From positions 124,001-188,000 of the forward strand of contig CALYLX010000121.1 in the NCBI GenBank assembly GCA_944990035.1: a stretch of 64,000 bases of DNA, read 5' to 3'. The position numbers and the translations under genes are program-made. A model generated the notes under the pieces. It did not search any database and had not been told where the DNA came from. It saw only the letters and a program-made list of their open reading frames with translations. Shown here in pieces: positions 47,318 to 58,688 of the stretch (positions are counted from its first letter, which is position 1; each line of letters starts with the position of its first letter). The DNA comes from Clitopilus passeckerianus. Lineage: Eukaryota; Basidiomycota; Agaricomycetes; Agaricales; Entolomataceae.

Positions 47318-50300
47318 TGCGAGGGTACAGGAAGGGGAGAAAAGTAAAGTAGAGGACAAAAGGCGTTGAACGACATGCTACTAACCAGGGGACGTCAAAG
47401 TTGCATCGAGGCAGTGATCGTTCCAAACTAGGATGTGTTTTTGTCCTTTGACGCCCACAACGCCTGTACAGGGCTGATCACTGATGCTCAGAATGGCTAA
47501 CGACAATGATGCGACATTTGTACTACATTTACCCCAACCTCCGAGAAACATTGTCCTGATACTCCTAGTATGCGACAGGTCACCCATCCCCTCTGTCCAC
47601 CCCGCCAGATGTTCAGTCCAAAAGCCCTTGCCGGATGAGTGAGTTGCGTATAAATTGTCATGCGAAGGTCGCTGCGAGCCACACGACAACACGCTCTTCC
47701 TTCTGCTTCAATATTCCCTGTTCTGACCTCCCTACTTCCAACCTCACAGTCCTTCATCACACTTTCCTCTCTACGGCCTCCGTTCCAAAACTTGGATTTT
47801 GTATCCTACCCACCACTTCCTCGGGATCCGCTAGTCTATCAGGACACCCGAGGCCCCCAGGAACCTTCTTCTCTTCCAGTATCCTCCATCCCAATGTTTC
47901 GATTGGTGAGGTCCCCGTTGGCCTAATCAGGTCTTTGCGATTCTTTGCCGCTGCCTTGGCGAAGGTGAAGACGCCGGATGATATTCGGTCCATCCTCCTG
48001 CAGCGTTTGAAGCTGCCGAGCGTGTTCGCGCCCTCAATTCACAGGGTGGTGGATCCATGCGAAAGTGGGGGTAGCCAGTCGCTCCGGCGTGCCTCAAGAG
48101 AACGTGGAGTGGTCAGCTTGAGACGACCTCTCGGTCTGGGAGGCTTCACGACCGACTCCTAATCCTAGTCCCTTCGTCTCGATGAAGCATGATTTTGCGG
48201 AACGTATAGGCTCGCGAAAGAGTTCGGAGAGCCGAAGGAGGTGCATGGGTGTCGAGGTCGGTATTTCGGGATGGGATGAGAGAGGAATAAAGCACATGTG
48301 GGGGTTCGCAGGGGTCCGAAAGGATAGAAAGCGGGGAAAGCTTGCATCTCGGCCGCTATATCGAGCGTTGGAGTCTATGCGACCACAAGAGCCGCATGGT
48401 GACACTCCCCCATGCGAGGGAACGGCGCCGCCTTGGGCGTAGTCTGAAGCACAGTAGCTGGATTGGCTAACAGAGGGTTCGGGGGGCTTGCATCACCCTA
48501 TCTTGCGCTGATGAGAAAGGTAGAAGTCGACGGATGACGTGCAAGTCAAGGGGAACGTGGGTGGGTTCCTTTGTCCAAAGTTAAGCTGGATATCGAGCGA
48601 GCGGCTATCAGATCCCTTTCGCCTTTCCCAACCAGAAAAGCTTCGTCAAGGAGAGAGACCAATGTGGCCGGCATGATGTGCTTCTTGCTCTGCAGGAGAT
48701 GGGGCCACAAGGCGAAGGTTCGGAATGAAAGTTCATCGCCAAATGTTTGTCGGTTACTTTGATAGTTGTCGGATGGGACCAAAAATGTTCCACTAGCCTG
48801 CCGTGTAGCTTCATCGAGGAGTCATTGTTGTGACCTCTTTTCTCCTCTCTTCGTCTCTCCCATTTCCGCCTACATCCCCTTTCCGCCTGATTGAGGTTCA
48901 GCGCGGGCCGGCAGGTTGATCATTGAATGGGATTGAGCTCCTTTGCAGTGGAGGTGGGTGTTATGGGGGAGTTTCATGCCCTTTCGGCTAGTTCACGACA
49001 GATGGGTTGTGAGAGCCTGGGGTAATAAGGGAAGCAGACGCCTTTTCCAGGGCCATCAAGGAAGGAAGGACTACTGCGACGGGCGGGTACTGCTGTGATG
49101 CCCCTCCTTGAGCTGGATAGGATTGGTGTCGGAGAGATGACGGCGGTTCATCAAGCTAGGATGTCCGAGGCCGATGGAGAAGCACGAATCGTTCGTCATT
49201 CGATGATTTGGGAGGTAGAAGAGTATGACCTGGAATGGAGATAGGTTAGAGGACATCCCGAGTGGCGTCAGGGAGCGACATACAAGATGCGAATCCGCGG
49301 CACTTTGGTTTTGGCCTGTTGCAAAGGAAGAAACCGTGAGGTCGTGAAGATGCTTGGGAAGTAAGTGATGCTCACCTCAAGCGTCGTAATGCCGAGAGGG
49401 GGATGGTCAGCCATAAGAATGCCGTGCCATTGGAACGGAAAACCATGCTACAGCCGAGATGACGAGAGCAAGGAAACGTGTGCATCTTCTCCACAGCAAA
49501 CACCCGTCTTCGTTTGTTGATGCCGATGGTTTGCAGCGATGCTTTGGATGAGTTCCTAGCCTAGACATATCAGGGGGAGGCATGGGTGACGAAAGTCGTA
49601 GGAGTACCTTGAGCTCGTACACTTACCCTTGAACACCTACAGAATTTCCAAAGGGCGACAACGACGCAGCAATGTATCTTCGGTAATGGTTCTCGACTCG
49701 GCAAAACTCTCTGGCTGCTGTGCGGAAGGGTCAGGCATTAGCATTAGTGTCAGTGAGGGATGGAAAGGTGAAATACACACCTGGACGTGAATTAGGACCA
49801 ATTAGGATGCATAAATCGAGCAGCTCTGAGAATAAAGGTCGTTTCCATTTTTTTGTGAATGTTCAATGTTCAACGTTCATCAATCATCTTGCATATCTGC
49901 TGTTGTCGATCAAGGGAGGTGTTTCGGGGTTCAAAGATGTATGTTCCCGGTCTATTTGACTTCGACTGAGGCCTATTGAGGATTTGAGATTGAGGGCAGT
50001 GAATGGAGTCACGAAGTTGGAGGAAGAGAGCAAAGTCGTGAGAAAATCTGGCGCTCACCTATCACCAACTTGTTGCAAAACTCAGCTCTTACTCGTTGGT
50101 CAATGTGGATTCTCGCACCAGGCGCTAGCCCTGGCCATTATTTGGGCTCAGTCCACTACCAACGAGCTTCTGCCTTGATCCACGGATGGAGATGGGTGGG
50201 GTCCATCATTTTGGTTTGCCATGCTTCTTGGCCCACCTCATCATCATGATCAGACGACATTCCCATCATGGGGCAAACCAGTACGCTGCCAGCAGTGATA

Positions 50301-50334
50301 TCTCAAGCGCTTCTGTTCTTGACTCTGCACCGAC
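47318..50334. other. Intergenic, no confident gene
   Basis: About 3 kb between the ankyrin gene and NACHT copy B. Its left end may hold 5' exons of the ankyrin gene. A 175-residue plus-strand frame at 47635-48162 lacks any domain and is not accepted. A short hAT-like remnant lies at 49485-49565. The rest shows nothing recognisable. Confidence 0.4.
49485..49565 (+). mobile_element. Possible hAT transposase remnant
   Basis: A short frame reads IFSTANTR...DALDEFLA then TAG. It resembles FSTKN...DALDEF in the decayed hAT element at 44640-44735, and 16 bases around GATGCTTTGGATGAG are identical. It is too short to be certain. Confidence 0.3.
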
Positions 50335-52206
50335 ATGTTACCCGCTCAGGCAGCCCAAATCCTCGATTCAAACAGTATCCACGGTCGGGATATCACCCTG
50401 ACCAATATAAGTACCAATCATTATTCCGTTCACCAATGTAGGTGGTTCCTCGGTTATCGGCCTTGAACCCGATACTGAACTTGGTATACAGATCCCATGG
50501 AGACATTGAGAAATCGCGCCGCCCTTGGAGCCCTCTACGACTCGGCCGAACGCTTTGACCCTCCCAAATGCCATCCAGAGACCCGAACCGCCGTGCTGGA
50601 CCTCGTCAACCACTGGGTGCGAGACTCACATAATACGAAGCCAATTTTATGGTTGAGCGGTGCAGCAGGAGCCGGTAAATCCGCTATCGCACAAACCCTC
50701 ATCGAGAGGTGGAAGAAGGAGAAACTCCTCACGACCTCTTTCTTTTTCTGGCGAACAAGTGCCAAACGCAACCAGAAGGCGTACCTCATCCCCACTATCG
50801 CATTCCAACTTGCCAACCTCTCCCCAACCGCGAAACCTCTCATAGAAGCGGTCGTTCATGCTGGCGGTGTTTTCGAGAAGAATCTCAACTCCCAGATGCA
50901 CGACCTCATCGTTCAACCATTCGCGGATTATCCTGTTGACGATCCTAACATCATCATCGTGATTGATGGCTTGGACGAGTGCTGCGTTGGTCTCCCAGGT
51001 CAGGACCATGAGGCCCAACAGCGAGAGATCCTCGAAGCTATCGCCTCAGTATGCCAGCAGTCCTCTTCATTCCGTTTCTTCATAGCAAGCCGGCCTGAAC
51101 GGCAGATACGCGAATCCTTTGGGGCCGGGCTCCTACACAGATACACGCACCAAGTTTCCCTGAACAATTTCACCAACGCGAAGGCCGACGTGCGCCTCTT
51201 CCTTGACTGCAAATTCCGGGAGATCAGGGGGCAGCATCCTAGTCTTAGCGCCTCGTGGCCGTCTCCAGATCAGATTTCTCTCCTTGTTGAGAAGTCCTCT
51301 GGCCAGTTCATTTATCCCTCCACGGTTGTGCGATACGTCAGTCGCCCACGCAGCAGCCCGGTTTACAATCTTGAGAGGGTTCTCCAACTTCAAGCCGTAT
51401 CGAGTGGACCAGATAACCCTTTAGCAGAGCTTGATGCACTGTACACCCTTGTTCTACAGTCTGTCGCCTCAAACTCCCTCCCTGTGGTCATGAATATACT
51501 TGCCCTTATCTGCTATCCGCTGGAGCTCGGTGTGGGCTTGAATTCAATTTTCGAGAGAAACACGAGCATCAACTCGCATCACTTTTTCGAGCTCTTCCTT
51601 TTCGTACGCCTGGAAGACCTCGACACCCATCTGACAGACGTACATTCGATCTTGGACATTCCCCCCACGGAGCAGCACCAGCGCCCGATCCAGTTCATGC
51701 ACGCCACCCTTTCGGAATTCCTACAGGATCAAAGTCGCTCACGGACGTTCTTCATCGACAAAGATGCATACTACATTCACCGTCAACTTATCTTGACCCA
51801 ACACGTCGAACTATGTTTTCATAAGGGATCATCCGTGTACGACAAAATCTGGCTTGCTCCTATCTTTGGAGCGCTTCTGACTGATTGCCGGCCATCTAAA
51901 GCATTAATGGTCGCCTTATGGAACTTGATGCGGGATGAGCTTGGACCCTACCCCAATCTGTCCATCTCCATTCCCCTTAGTTCTACTCCCAGAACATCGA
52001 CACACGGTTGCAGTACATTCGTTCGTCACTTGGGGGTGGGATACAAGAAGGAAATATGGAAGTATCTTGAGGTAGATATAAGATGATTATCTTCCAGTAC
52101 TATCGCTGACGTGATCTAGAACTGCAACACCCTGGAGTTTGAACCTTCGTGGATTCTCAGGCTCTTGGTTCGATGGACATTGACAGCGAGTTTGGGCCAG
52201 AGTTGA
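50335..52206 (+). CDS. NACHT-type STAND NTPase, copy B
   Basis: Three exons, 50335-50437, 50492-52071 and 52120-52206, give 1770 nt (589 residues). Exon 1 encodes PAQAAQILDSNSIHGRDITL. The NACHT core has Walker A SGAAGAGKSAIAQ near 91-100, SFFFWRTSAKRNQ, Walker B IIIVIDGLDECC near 187-198, RFFIASRPERQIR, and FIYPSTVVRYV. Further on are DVHSILDIPP and QFMHATLSEFLQD, and a final exon ends in EPSWILRLLVRW. Exons 1 and 3 have the same lengths (103 and 87 nt) as in copy C. The short N-terminal motif followed by FGALYDSAERFDPPKCHP is the usual front of agaricomycete NACHT proteins. No WD40, ankyrin or TPR sensor is attached. Role inferred from family: ATP-driven oligomerising switch in non-self response. 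Confidence 0.9.
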
Positions 52207-52884
52207 GAAGAGCGGAAGGGCAAAGCATGGCATCTTCGGCTTATCATGTGAAGAAACATTCCAGGAGACCAATGAAGTTGACCGTGGTCACGAGATGCGA
52301 AACCCCACAAATGGGTCCGTACAGGAGCGTAGTGTAGTCTCATGGGCTTCCTGAAGGCCGAAATTCGCCGTATCGAAGGATTGTGGAAGTTGGTTTACAT
52401 TCTTCTCCTCGAGGCCAATACTCTGCAAATTGTAGATGTCCTTATTTACGCAGAAATATGGATGATGAGTATGTCCTTCATGTTTCTCTGGCCTCTCCCG
52501 GCCCGACGGGCTTCGAGTAAGAGGCCAACAAGGTCAGGTTGGCTGACTTCAGGCCCTCCAGATGATGTTGCGGGAGATAACTCCTGTCGGAACCAGGTGG
52601 CGACCGCAGCTGTATGATATGAAGTAGATTTGTGTGTGCGGAGGAGAACGTCAATGGTATGGTTGTTGGATTGATGTTGGGGAGCCCGGAGGAAGAGCTG
52701 AAGAGCAAGAAAGCTTTCCCAACAACTGGTGAAGAAGCACGAGAGGTATTGTTCCAATGCCACCTTGCATTATCAGATCAAGTGACAAGATTACATAGAT
52801 AGTATTGTCAGTGCGGCCTGTTACTAGATGCTTGGACAAGACATTTTGTAGAATACGTATTTGTATTTGCTGCAACTTGCAAAC
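52207..52884. other. Convergent intergenic region, no gene
   Basis: This is 678 bp between the 3' ends of NACHT copy B and the small hypothetical gene. Short frames only. Confidence 0.5.
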
Positions 52885-53390
52885 CTACAGCGCGACTCCA
52901 AGATAACCGGCGAGTTGCTGACGACTAACAGCAACAGGGGCACCTGGAAGTAGGGGAAGACCCAGGGCATGTGCTGTTGTCTGACAGTCATTTACTGATA
53001 TACTGTTAATTGAAACCATTAAGACACAAGCTGACTGATAGACTAACCGCTTCTATTGAACAAGTCTTGCTTGAGGACAGGAGCTCCAGGAGGTAAAACT
53101 ACGTTAGGCGGGTAAACCAGCGGGGCATGCAGCGAGGCGCTCCCGTTTTGCAGGCGTATGGGGAAGAGGTCCTGGCTATCTCATAATCAGCATCAAAATC
53201 TAGGTTGAAAGACGATCTCGACGTACAACCCAAGGATCTGACCGACCTGGTTGTTAAGTTGTTGCAGTTGCTGCTCTATTTGGTGCAGAGCGTTGAATGC
53301 TGGTAAGTTTGGTACTAGAGCGACTTGTTGGGCAGCGGTTGTTAAACTTTGCGCCAGGATGGGAAAATTAGGTTGGGCGGGGGCGGCCAT
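52885..53390 (-). CDS. Small conserved basidiomycete protein, unknown function
   Basis: Three exons on the minus strand: 53390-53227, 53175-53048 and 52973-52885, giving 381 nt (126 residues). It starts MAAPAQPNFPILAQSLTTAA, continues as a glutamine-rich amphipathic helix (HQIEQQLQQLNNQVGQI) that could form a coiled coil, and then has FQDLFPIRLQNGSASLHAPL. The C-terminal segment is LPGAPVAVSRQQLAGYLGV. I recall similar short proteins, often in several copies, in Agaricomycetes, with no assigned function. There is no signal peptide or membrane segment. Exon phases are consistent throughout. The second intron has an alternative acceptor, chosen here because it keeps the C-terminal frame open. 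Confidence 0.75.
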
Positions 53391-54016
53391 TGTAACTTCG
53401 GAGGGAAGGTTTTGTGAAGTGGCGCAAAGTGGTGTGTGTGGTTGATGAAGATCAAGGTAGTTTGTCTTGCCTGTGGAGAGATCCCTCGTCTCCTCTTGTC
53501 GCCACTTTTTTGCACCGCATTGGTGTTTATCGAAGAACCTTGCATTTGAATTCGGAGACCACACACGCCCACCATTATTCTCCCCCAGATGTTGGAGTCG
53601 ATGACAATACAGGTGGAGTTAATGCTACCATGTTAGATGAGCTCAGACTCCTGGCGCCCACCGATCGATATGGAAGGAAGAGCTTCGAAAGTGCTTGCAA
53701 AAAGAGGAGAAGGAGAGAGAACAGATGCAGAGGGGGCGTGCACTGGGATTGGTGCATTGGCGGGAAGGTGTAACCTGACATTAACTTACAATATGTAGGT
53801 GTCCAATCTAAGCTCTGCTGAGATCGACGTACGAGACTTGACGCTTAAAGCATTTAAAAAATCCATTCTTGAAAGGAGTTACTCGATATAAATAAATTGC
53901 ATTATTAATTCTGGAGCCATGACTGTACAACGTCCGCCAGCGTATGTACTGAATGACATGCACAAATCCTCTAAGAAATGTCAATAGCCGGCAAGTCACT
54001 AACCATCACAAAATTA
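53391..54016. other. Intergenic, no gene
   Basis: This is 626 bp holding the promoter of the small protein gene and the 3' flank of the proline dehydrogenase pseudogene. Frames at 53414-53773 are featureless. Confidence 0.5.
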
Positions 54017-56110
54017 TTATTCAAACACCCTCTTCCAAATCTCCCTCCCCGGCCTCTGCCTCTCCAACGCGGCAACCCCACCTCAAAGGACCGACTTATT
54101 CTCAATCGCGCGTCGGGAGAGGTATGGTATGACCTAGAGTAGGGAAAGAGTCAACATGTGATGGCAAGGAGAAGTAAGGAGAAGGTATGAAGCACGGGGG
54201 AGCCAATGAAAGCATGGATGGAAAGGATGGTAGCGGCATGAGGGCAAGGCGAAGGAATGCAAGGTAAGGGAAAGAGCAAAAGATAATATGGACATACCTC
54301 AGCCAACGCCCCATACGGCACGTACTTACAAACGGCGTCCCATCTGCAGTCAGGGTTCGCTTGACCATGTAGTTCGTTAGGTCGTCACTCATTCCGAAGA
54401 GTTGGCCGACTGCGATACGCGATACCACGGCTTGGGGTATCCGCAATACAACAACATCCTCAATCTCGCTTCCTGCCTCTTTCGTCTCTCCAGCATCCTC
54501 TTCAACAGATTCAGCCTCAGGCGAAGGAGGACAAGAGGATGGCGAAGAAGCAGAAGGACCACCAGCGACCTCTGCCAACCCACACCTCCCGAGCTCCCTC
54601 AAGAGGTGTCTACAGGATTCCCAGTTGTGCGTGCCGAAGAAGACCCTGATTGTCGGTTGGCAATGGGCAGGCTTGCCCGTCGTTGAGGTTGAGGTTGAAA
54701 ATGACGGAGCGGGGCTGGAGGGTGGGGGTGTGGAGGAGGAAGAGGAAGAGGAAGAACCGAAGAACGAGAATGGGAGCCGTCTCTTAACAGCCTTCCCTAC
54801 AGCCGCTGGAGAAGCACGAGGGGTAGTAGTGTTGGTAGACTCGATGCCGGATTTGACAGCATCCACGAGTCTGGAGACACATTCGTCATAGCGGGCATCC
54901 GTATCCTCCTTTTCTCCCAGACCGGAGGCCTTTCCCTATCTGGCAAAATTGAAACTGAAGCCGACTTCATCTTCTTCCTAGCCTGGTCGTCTTCCTTCTC
55001 CCGGTTTTCAGAGGAGAGGAAGGCCCACCATGGTCATGGCCAGAGTGGGCACTGTTCCAAGCGGCAAGCTCATGTGGATGATACGCCTTTCTAACCAACT
55101 TGACTCCCAGAGCGTACCCATTCTTACGAGCGTCTTCGAGGGGAGCACGAATTTGGGCGGGTGTTCTGTGGTAGAAGAGTAGATATCAGCTAGATTTCGA
55201 TCGTGAAGATTGATCATACTCATACTGACCTCAAATACGCCTGATACGTGCCATACACGACCAGTAGCTCCCCACTAAGCCCACGCACGAATGAATTAAT
55301 CCCAGGTTGATACCACGTATATTCTGCGTCGGCGACAAGCTTGACGCCTGGCTTGGAGGCTTTCTGGCAGAGGTGGCGGAGGAAGGTGCAGAGGGCGCAG
55401 AGGTCGTGGAAGTCGGATTGGGTTAGGTGGTAGAAGTTGTCCGTACTGGAGGAAGGCGAGAAAGGTGAGGATGAGGATGGAAAGTTGGACGACGATGGTG
55501 AGGAAGTGAGTAGTCCGACGTCCGACGCACTTGGATTCCCCAGAAAGGGGACCGGGGAGGTAGGTGCTGTGTGTTGCGTTATGTAGGTAGAGAGACGAAC
55601 GAGGGATTGGGGGTCCGGGACGAGCGCGGAGAGTTTGACTGCGACTCATGTTCTCCTCCCGCCGTAAATCCTGGTACTTTGGAGGGTGTTTTCGAGTCTC
55701 ATCTACCTCAACTGTGTAAGCGATTAGAGCCCCTTTCTTCGCATGGCGGAGTGTCGAGATTAATGGGACGGTTTGTCCGACTGTGTCTCCTCCTAGTACA
55801 AACTACCGTCGCCATAAGCATCACGTCGAGATAAGAGCCAAAAGCGAGAGAAACGCGTACATGTCCGAGAAACGTGACCCTAACCCAACCCCACTGCGAG
55901 CGGGAATTTAACCAGCCGGCGTCCACGAGTTTACGGAATGAGTAATTGGTGAAGACGATATTGCTTCTTATCGTTTATCAGTGAAGCGGGGGATGTGTTC
56001 AGTGGGGAGGCTGCATGGATGACAATTAGGGACGGGTGGAAGGAGAAGAGAGAGAGGGGTGTGTAGAGGAGAAGTGTTCAAGTTCTCCAAGGTCGGAGAA
56101 GCGGACGTGA
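54017..56110 (-). pseudogene. Proline dehydrogenase, decayed copy
   Basis: This follows the intact copy at 61047-64000 block by block: FVLGGDTVGQTVPLISTLRH, SALVPDPQSLVRLSTYITQH, GVKLVADAEYTWYQPGI, GTYQAYLR, NGYALGVKLVR, FGTHNWESCRHLLRELGR and VVSRIAVGQLFGMSDDLTNY. Lesions: the region before GH|FVLGG is frame-broken; a TGG codon is TGA in the ...GGRRT.VAVKL stretch near 55652; frame changes lie near 55005 and 54915; a few bases are missing after GTPFV near 54330; and TGA follows ENKSVL near 54076. The conserved RGAY motif reads RKAY. The intron that splits KL|SAL in the intact copy is absent here. It cannot give a full enzyme. Confidence 0.8.
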
Positions 56111-56613
56111 TGACGTTGGAAGCACAATCTTTGGGTGGTCATTAGATTTGAGATCTTGGGAGGTACCGGTACTCCGTGCAACGGTGATGTGGACGCTGAG
56201 GAAGGAAGGAAATTGAAGTTTTCATCTGCCGTCATTTCGACTCAACCCCGAGTTTGTTTAGTCCAAGACATAGTCTTGGATCTTTTGTCCATTCTTGAAG
56301 CTCAACTGACAGCAGATTATGTTTTCTGGCATGCGTACTTCTCTAAGGACTGGGGATTCCGTATACTAATAGTCGTTTTGCAAGGCGGCCAGCAACTACT
56401 TGGCAACTACTGAGTGGAATTTGAATGCTGTATTGCTGGCCCAGGCTCAATGCCACATCCCAAATTCCCGCCGATTCAGATCTCCAGCGCCTACCGTTAC
56501 CTTGACGCCCCCTCGTGTCCCGCCTCAGATCACAGCCTCATGCTCACCATGAGGCAGGCACCTGAGTGCAGCGCATTTAACTCAGACGTACTTGCCCTTC
56601 CTTCTGTAACAAC
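56111..56613. other. Intergenic, no gene
   Basis: About 500 bp between the pseudogene's degraded 5' end and NACHT copy C, holding the upstream region of that gene. A frame at 56135-56413 (plus)/56026-56235 (minus) has no domain. Confidence 0.45.
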
Positions 56614-58688
56614 ATGTCCTCCGCTCACGCAAAACAAGTCTTGGAGAGGAACATCATCAACAGCCGGGATGTCAACTTGACCAATATCAATTCTGCCCAT
56701 TATTCGCCGCAACGAGGTATGTATTCCGTCCATCATTGGTCCTTGCTTTAGACCCAACATTCTTCAACAGATTTTATGGAGATTTTGAAGGAACACGCTG
56801 CATTTGGAGCCCTTCATGACTCGGCTGAACGCTTCGATCCTCCCAAATGTCACCCCGAAACCCGAACAGCCGTGCTTGATCACATCGGTCAATGGGCGCA
56901 GGACAAGCAGAATGGCAAACCAATCCTGTGGCTAAGCGGTGCTGCAGGAGCCGGTAAATCGGCGATTGCCCAGACCCTCATTGAGCGATGGAAGAAGGAG
57001 AAGCTCCCTACAATCTGTTTCTTTTTCTGGCGCACAAGCTCGAAGCGAAACCAGATGACCCACTTCATCCCCACCATTGCTTTTCAGATCGCCAACCTCT
57101 TCCCCTCCATCAAACCTTCGATCGAAACGGTTATTCGTACTGGTGACATATTTGAAAGGAGTCTTCACTCCCAGATGGACCAACTGATCGTCACACCACT
57201 TCATGGTTGCGTGGGGGCAGAATCACCATTAACGGTGGTGGTTGATGGATTGGACGAGTGCTGTGTGGATATACCAAAGGACGACAATCATCCGGGTCAG
57301 GACCACGAGAGCCAGCAGAAAGAGATTCTGGACGTGATAGCTTGTGCTTGCCAGAAGTCCTCGTCCCTCCGTTTCTTCGTAGCAAGCCGACCGGAACGGC
57401 AGATTCGCCAGTCTTTCAACTCAGAGTATCTGAAAGCAAACACCTGTCATGTCTCTCTTAACTGCTCACCCAACGTGCATGCAGATATCCGCCTCTTCCT
57501 CGATTGTAAATTCGCCGAAATCAGGAAGAATAATCCTGGTCTTGACTCATCATGGCCCTCAGAACAACAACTATCGTTACTTATCGATAAATCATCCGGA
57601 CAATTCATCTATCCTTCCACCGTCATGAAATATGTTGGTCGGCCCCGCCAAAATCCTCAGCTCAGTCTCGAAACAGTCCTCGAACTCAGAGGCAGGCCTA
57701 GAGATCCGCACGCTGAATACGTATTGGAAGAAATTGATGCGTTGTATACCCTGGTTTTGGGTTCAGTCGTTGGTCGCCCCCGCCAGAATCCTCAGTCCAG
57801 TCTCGAAGCAGTCCTTGAACTCGAAGGCAGACCTAGAGATCCGCACGCTGAACACGCATTGGCGGAAATTGACGCGCTGTACAGCCTGGTTTTGGGGTCA
57901 GTTGTCCCGACCTCCTGGTGCTTCATCAAGGATATTCTTGGGGAGCTTGTTTATGGGCCTGGTTTTTCAGTAGAGGATCCGTTCATAGACGCCACCAAGT
58001 CTGTGTCCGGGTCGTCGTCGTCAATGTTCTCTGATCCGGGTCCAGTCCAGAATACCCTTGCGTTTTTTCAACATTATCTCTTCCTTAGTCTTGGAGATCT
58101 CCACGCACACCTGGTGGATGTACACTCTATTCTAGAGATTCCCGGAGTCACGCAACAGTCGCGTCCAATTCAGTTCATGCACGCCACCCTTTCGGAATTC
58201 CTGCGAGATCGAGCTCGATCGCGAAAGTTCTTCATTGACCATGAACAATACCTCCTTCGCCGTCAACATCTCATGCACCGACATGTTCAGCACTGTTTCT
58301 TGGAGGGGTCAGCTTTGTATAGTAAAAACGACTTAGCATTGCTCGTTGCGATGTGCTCCGATGTTTGTCCTCCATCCAAAGAAGTGAGGATTTACCTGTG
58401 GAACCTTATAAAGGATGAGATTGGACCCTACCCGGACCTTCCCCTCCGCTCTTTCTTTGCAACTGATCCCAATAATCACGAGAATCAGACTTCCCGTGAA
58501 TTCATTCGCTATTTGGGCGCATATAGAAAACGTCTTATACTGGAATACCTTGAGGTAGGCATAGATATATTCCTTCTATGCCACCCTTGACTTTCTTCCA
58601 GAAGTGCAATATTCCGAAGATTGAACCGTCCTGGTTGCGGAGGTCCCTAGTTCGAAAGCGATTAAAAAGCGTGCATCGTAAGAGTTGA
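56614..58688 (+). CDS. NACHT-type STAND NTPase, copy C, with internal duplication
   Basis: Three exons, 56614-56716, 56771-58554 and 58602-58688, give 1974 nt (657 residues). Exon 1 encodes AHAKQVLERNIINSRDVNLT. The core parallels copy B: FGALHDSAERFDPPKCHPETR, Walker A SGAAGAGKSAIAQ, ICFFFWRTSSKRNQMTHFIP, Walker B LTVVVDGLDECC, FVASRPERQIRQSF and FIYPSTVMKYV. A 45-residue unit beginning VGRPRQNPQ is then present twice in tandem (57634-57768 and 57769-57903). The C-terminal part has DVHSILEIPG, QFMHATLSEFLRD and a last exon with EPSWLRRSLVRKR. Shared exon lengths with copy B show a fairly recent gene duplication. The inferred role is an NLR-like switch protein; no separate sensor domain is present. 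Confidence 0.9.
57634..57903 (+). repeat. 135-nt in-frame tandem duplication inside NACHT copy C
   Basis: Two adjacent 135-nt units encode VGRPRQNPQ...EIDALY(T/S)LVLGSV. Copies A and B contain this region once, so the duplication is specific to copy C. Confidence 0.9.

Noticed and set aside
47635..48162. 175-codon plus-strand frame upstream of the ankyrin gene
   Set aside because: No domain, no partner exons and low-complexity composition; it also overlaps possible 5' exons of the ankyrin gene on the other strand.
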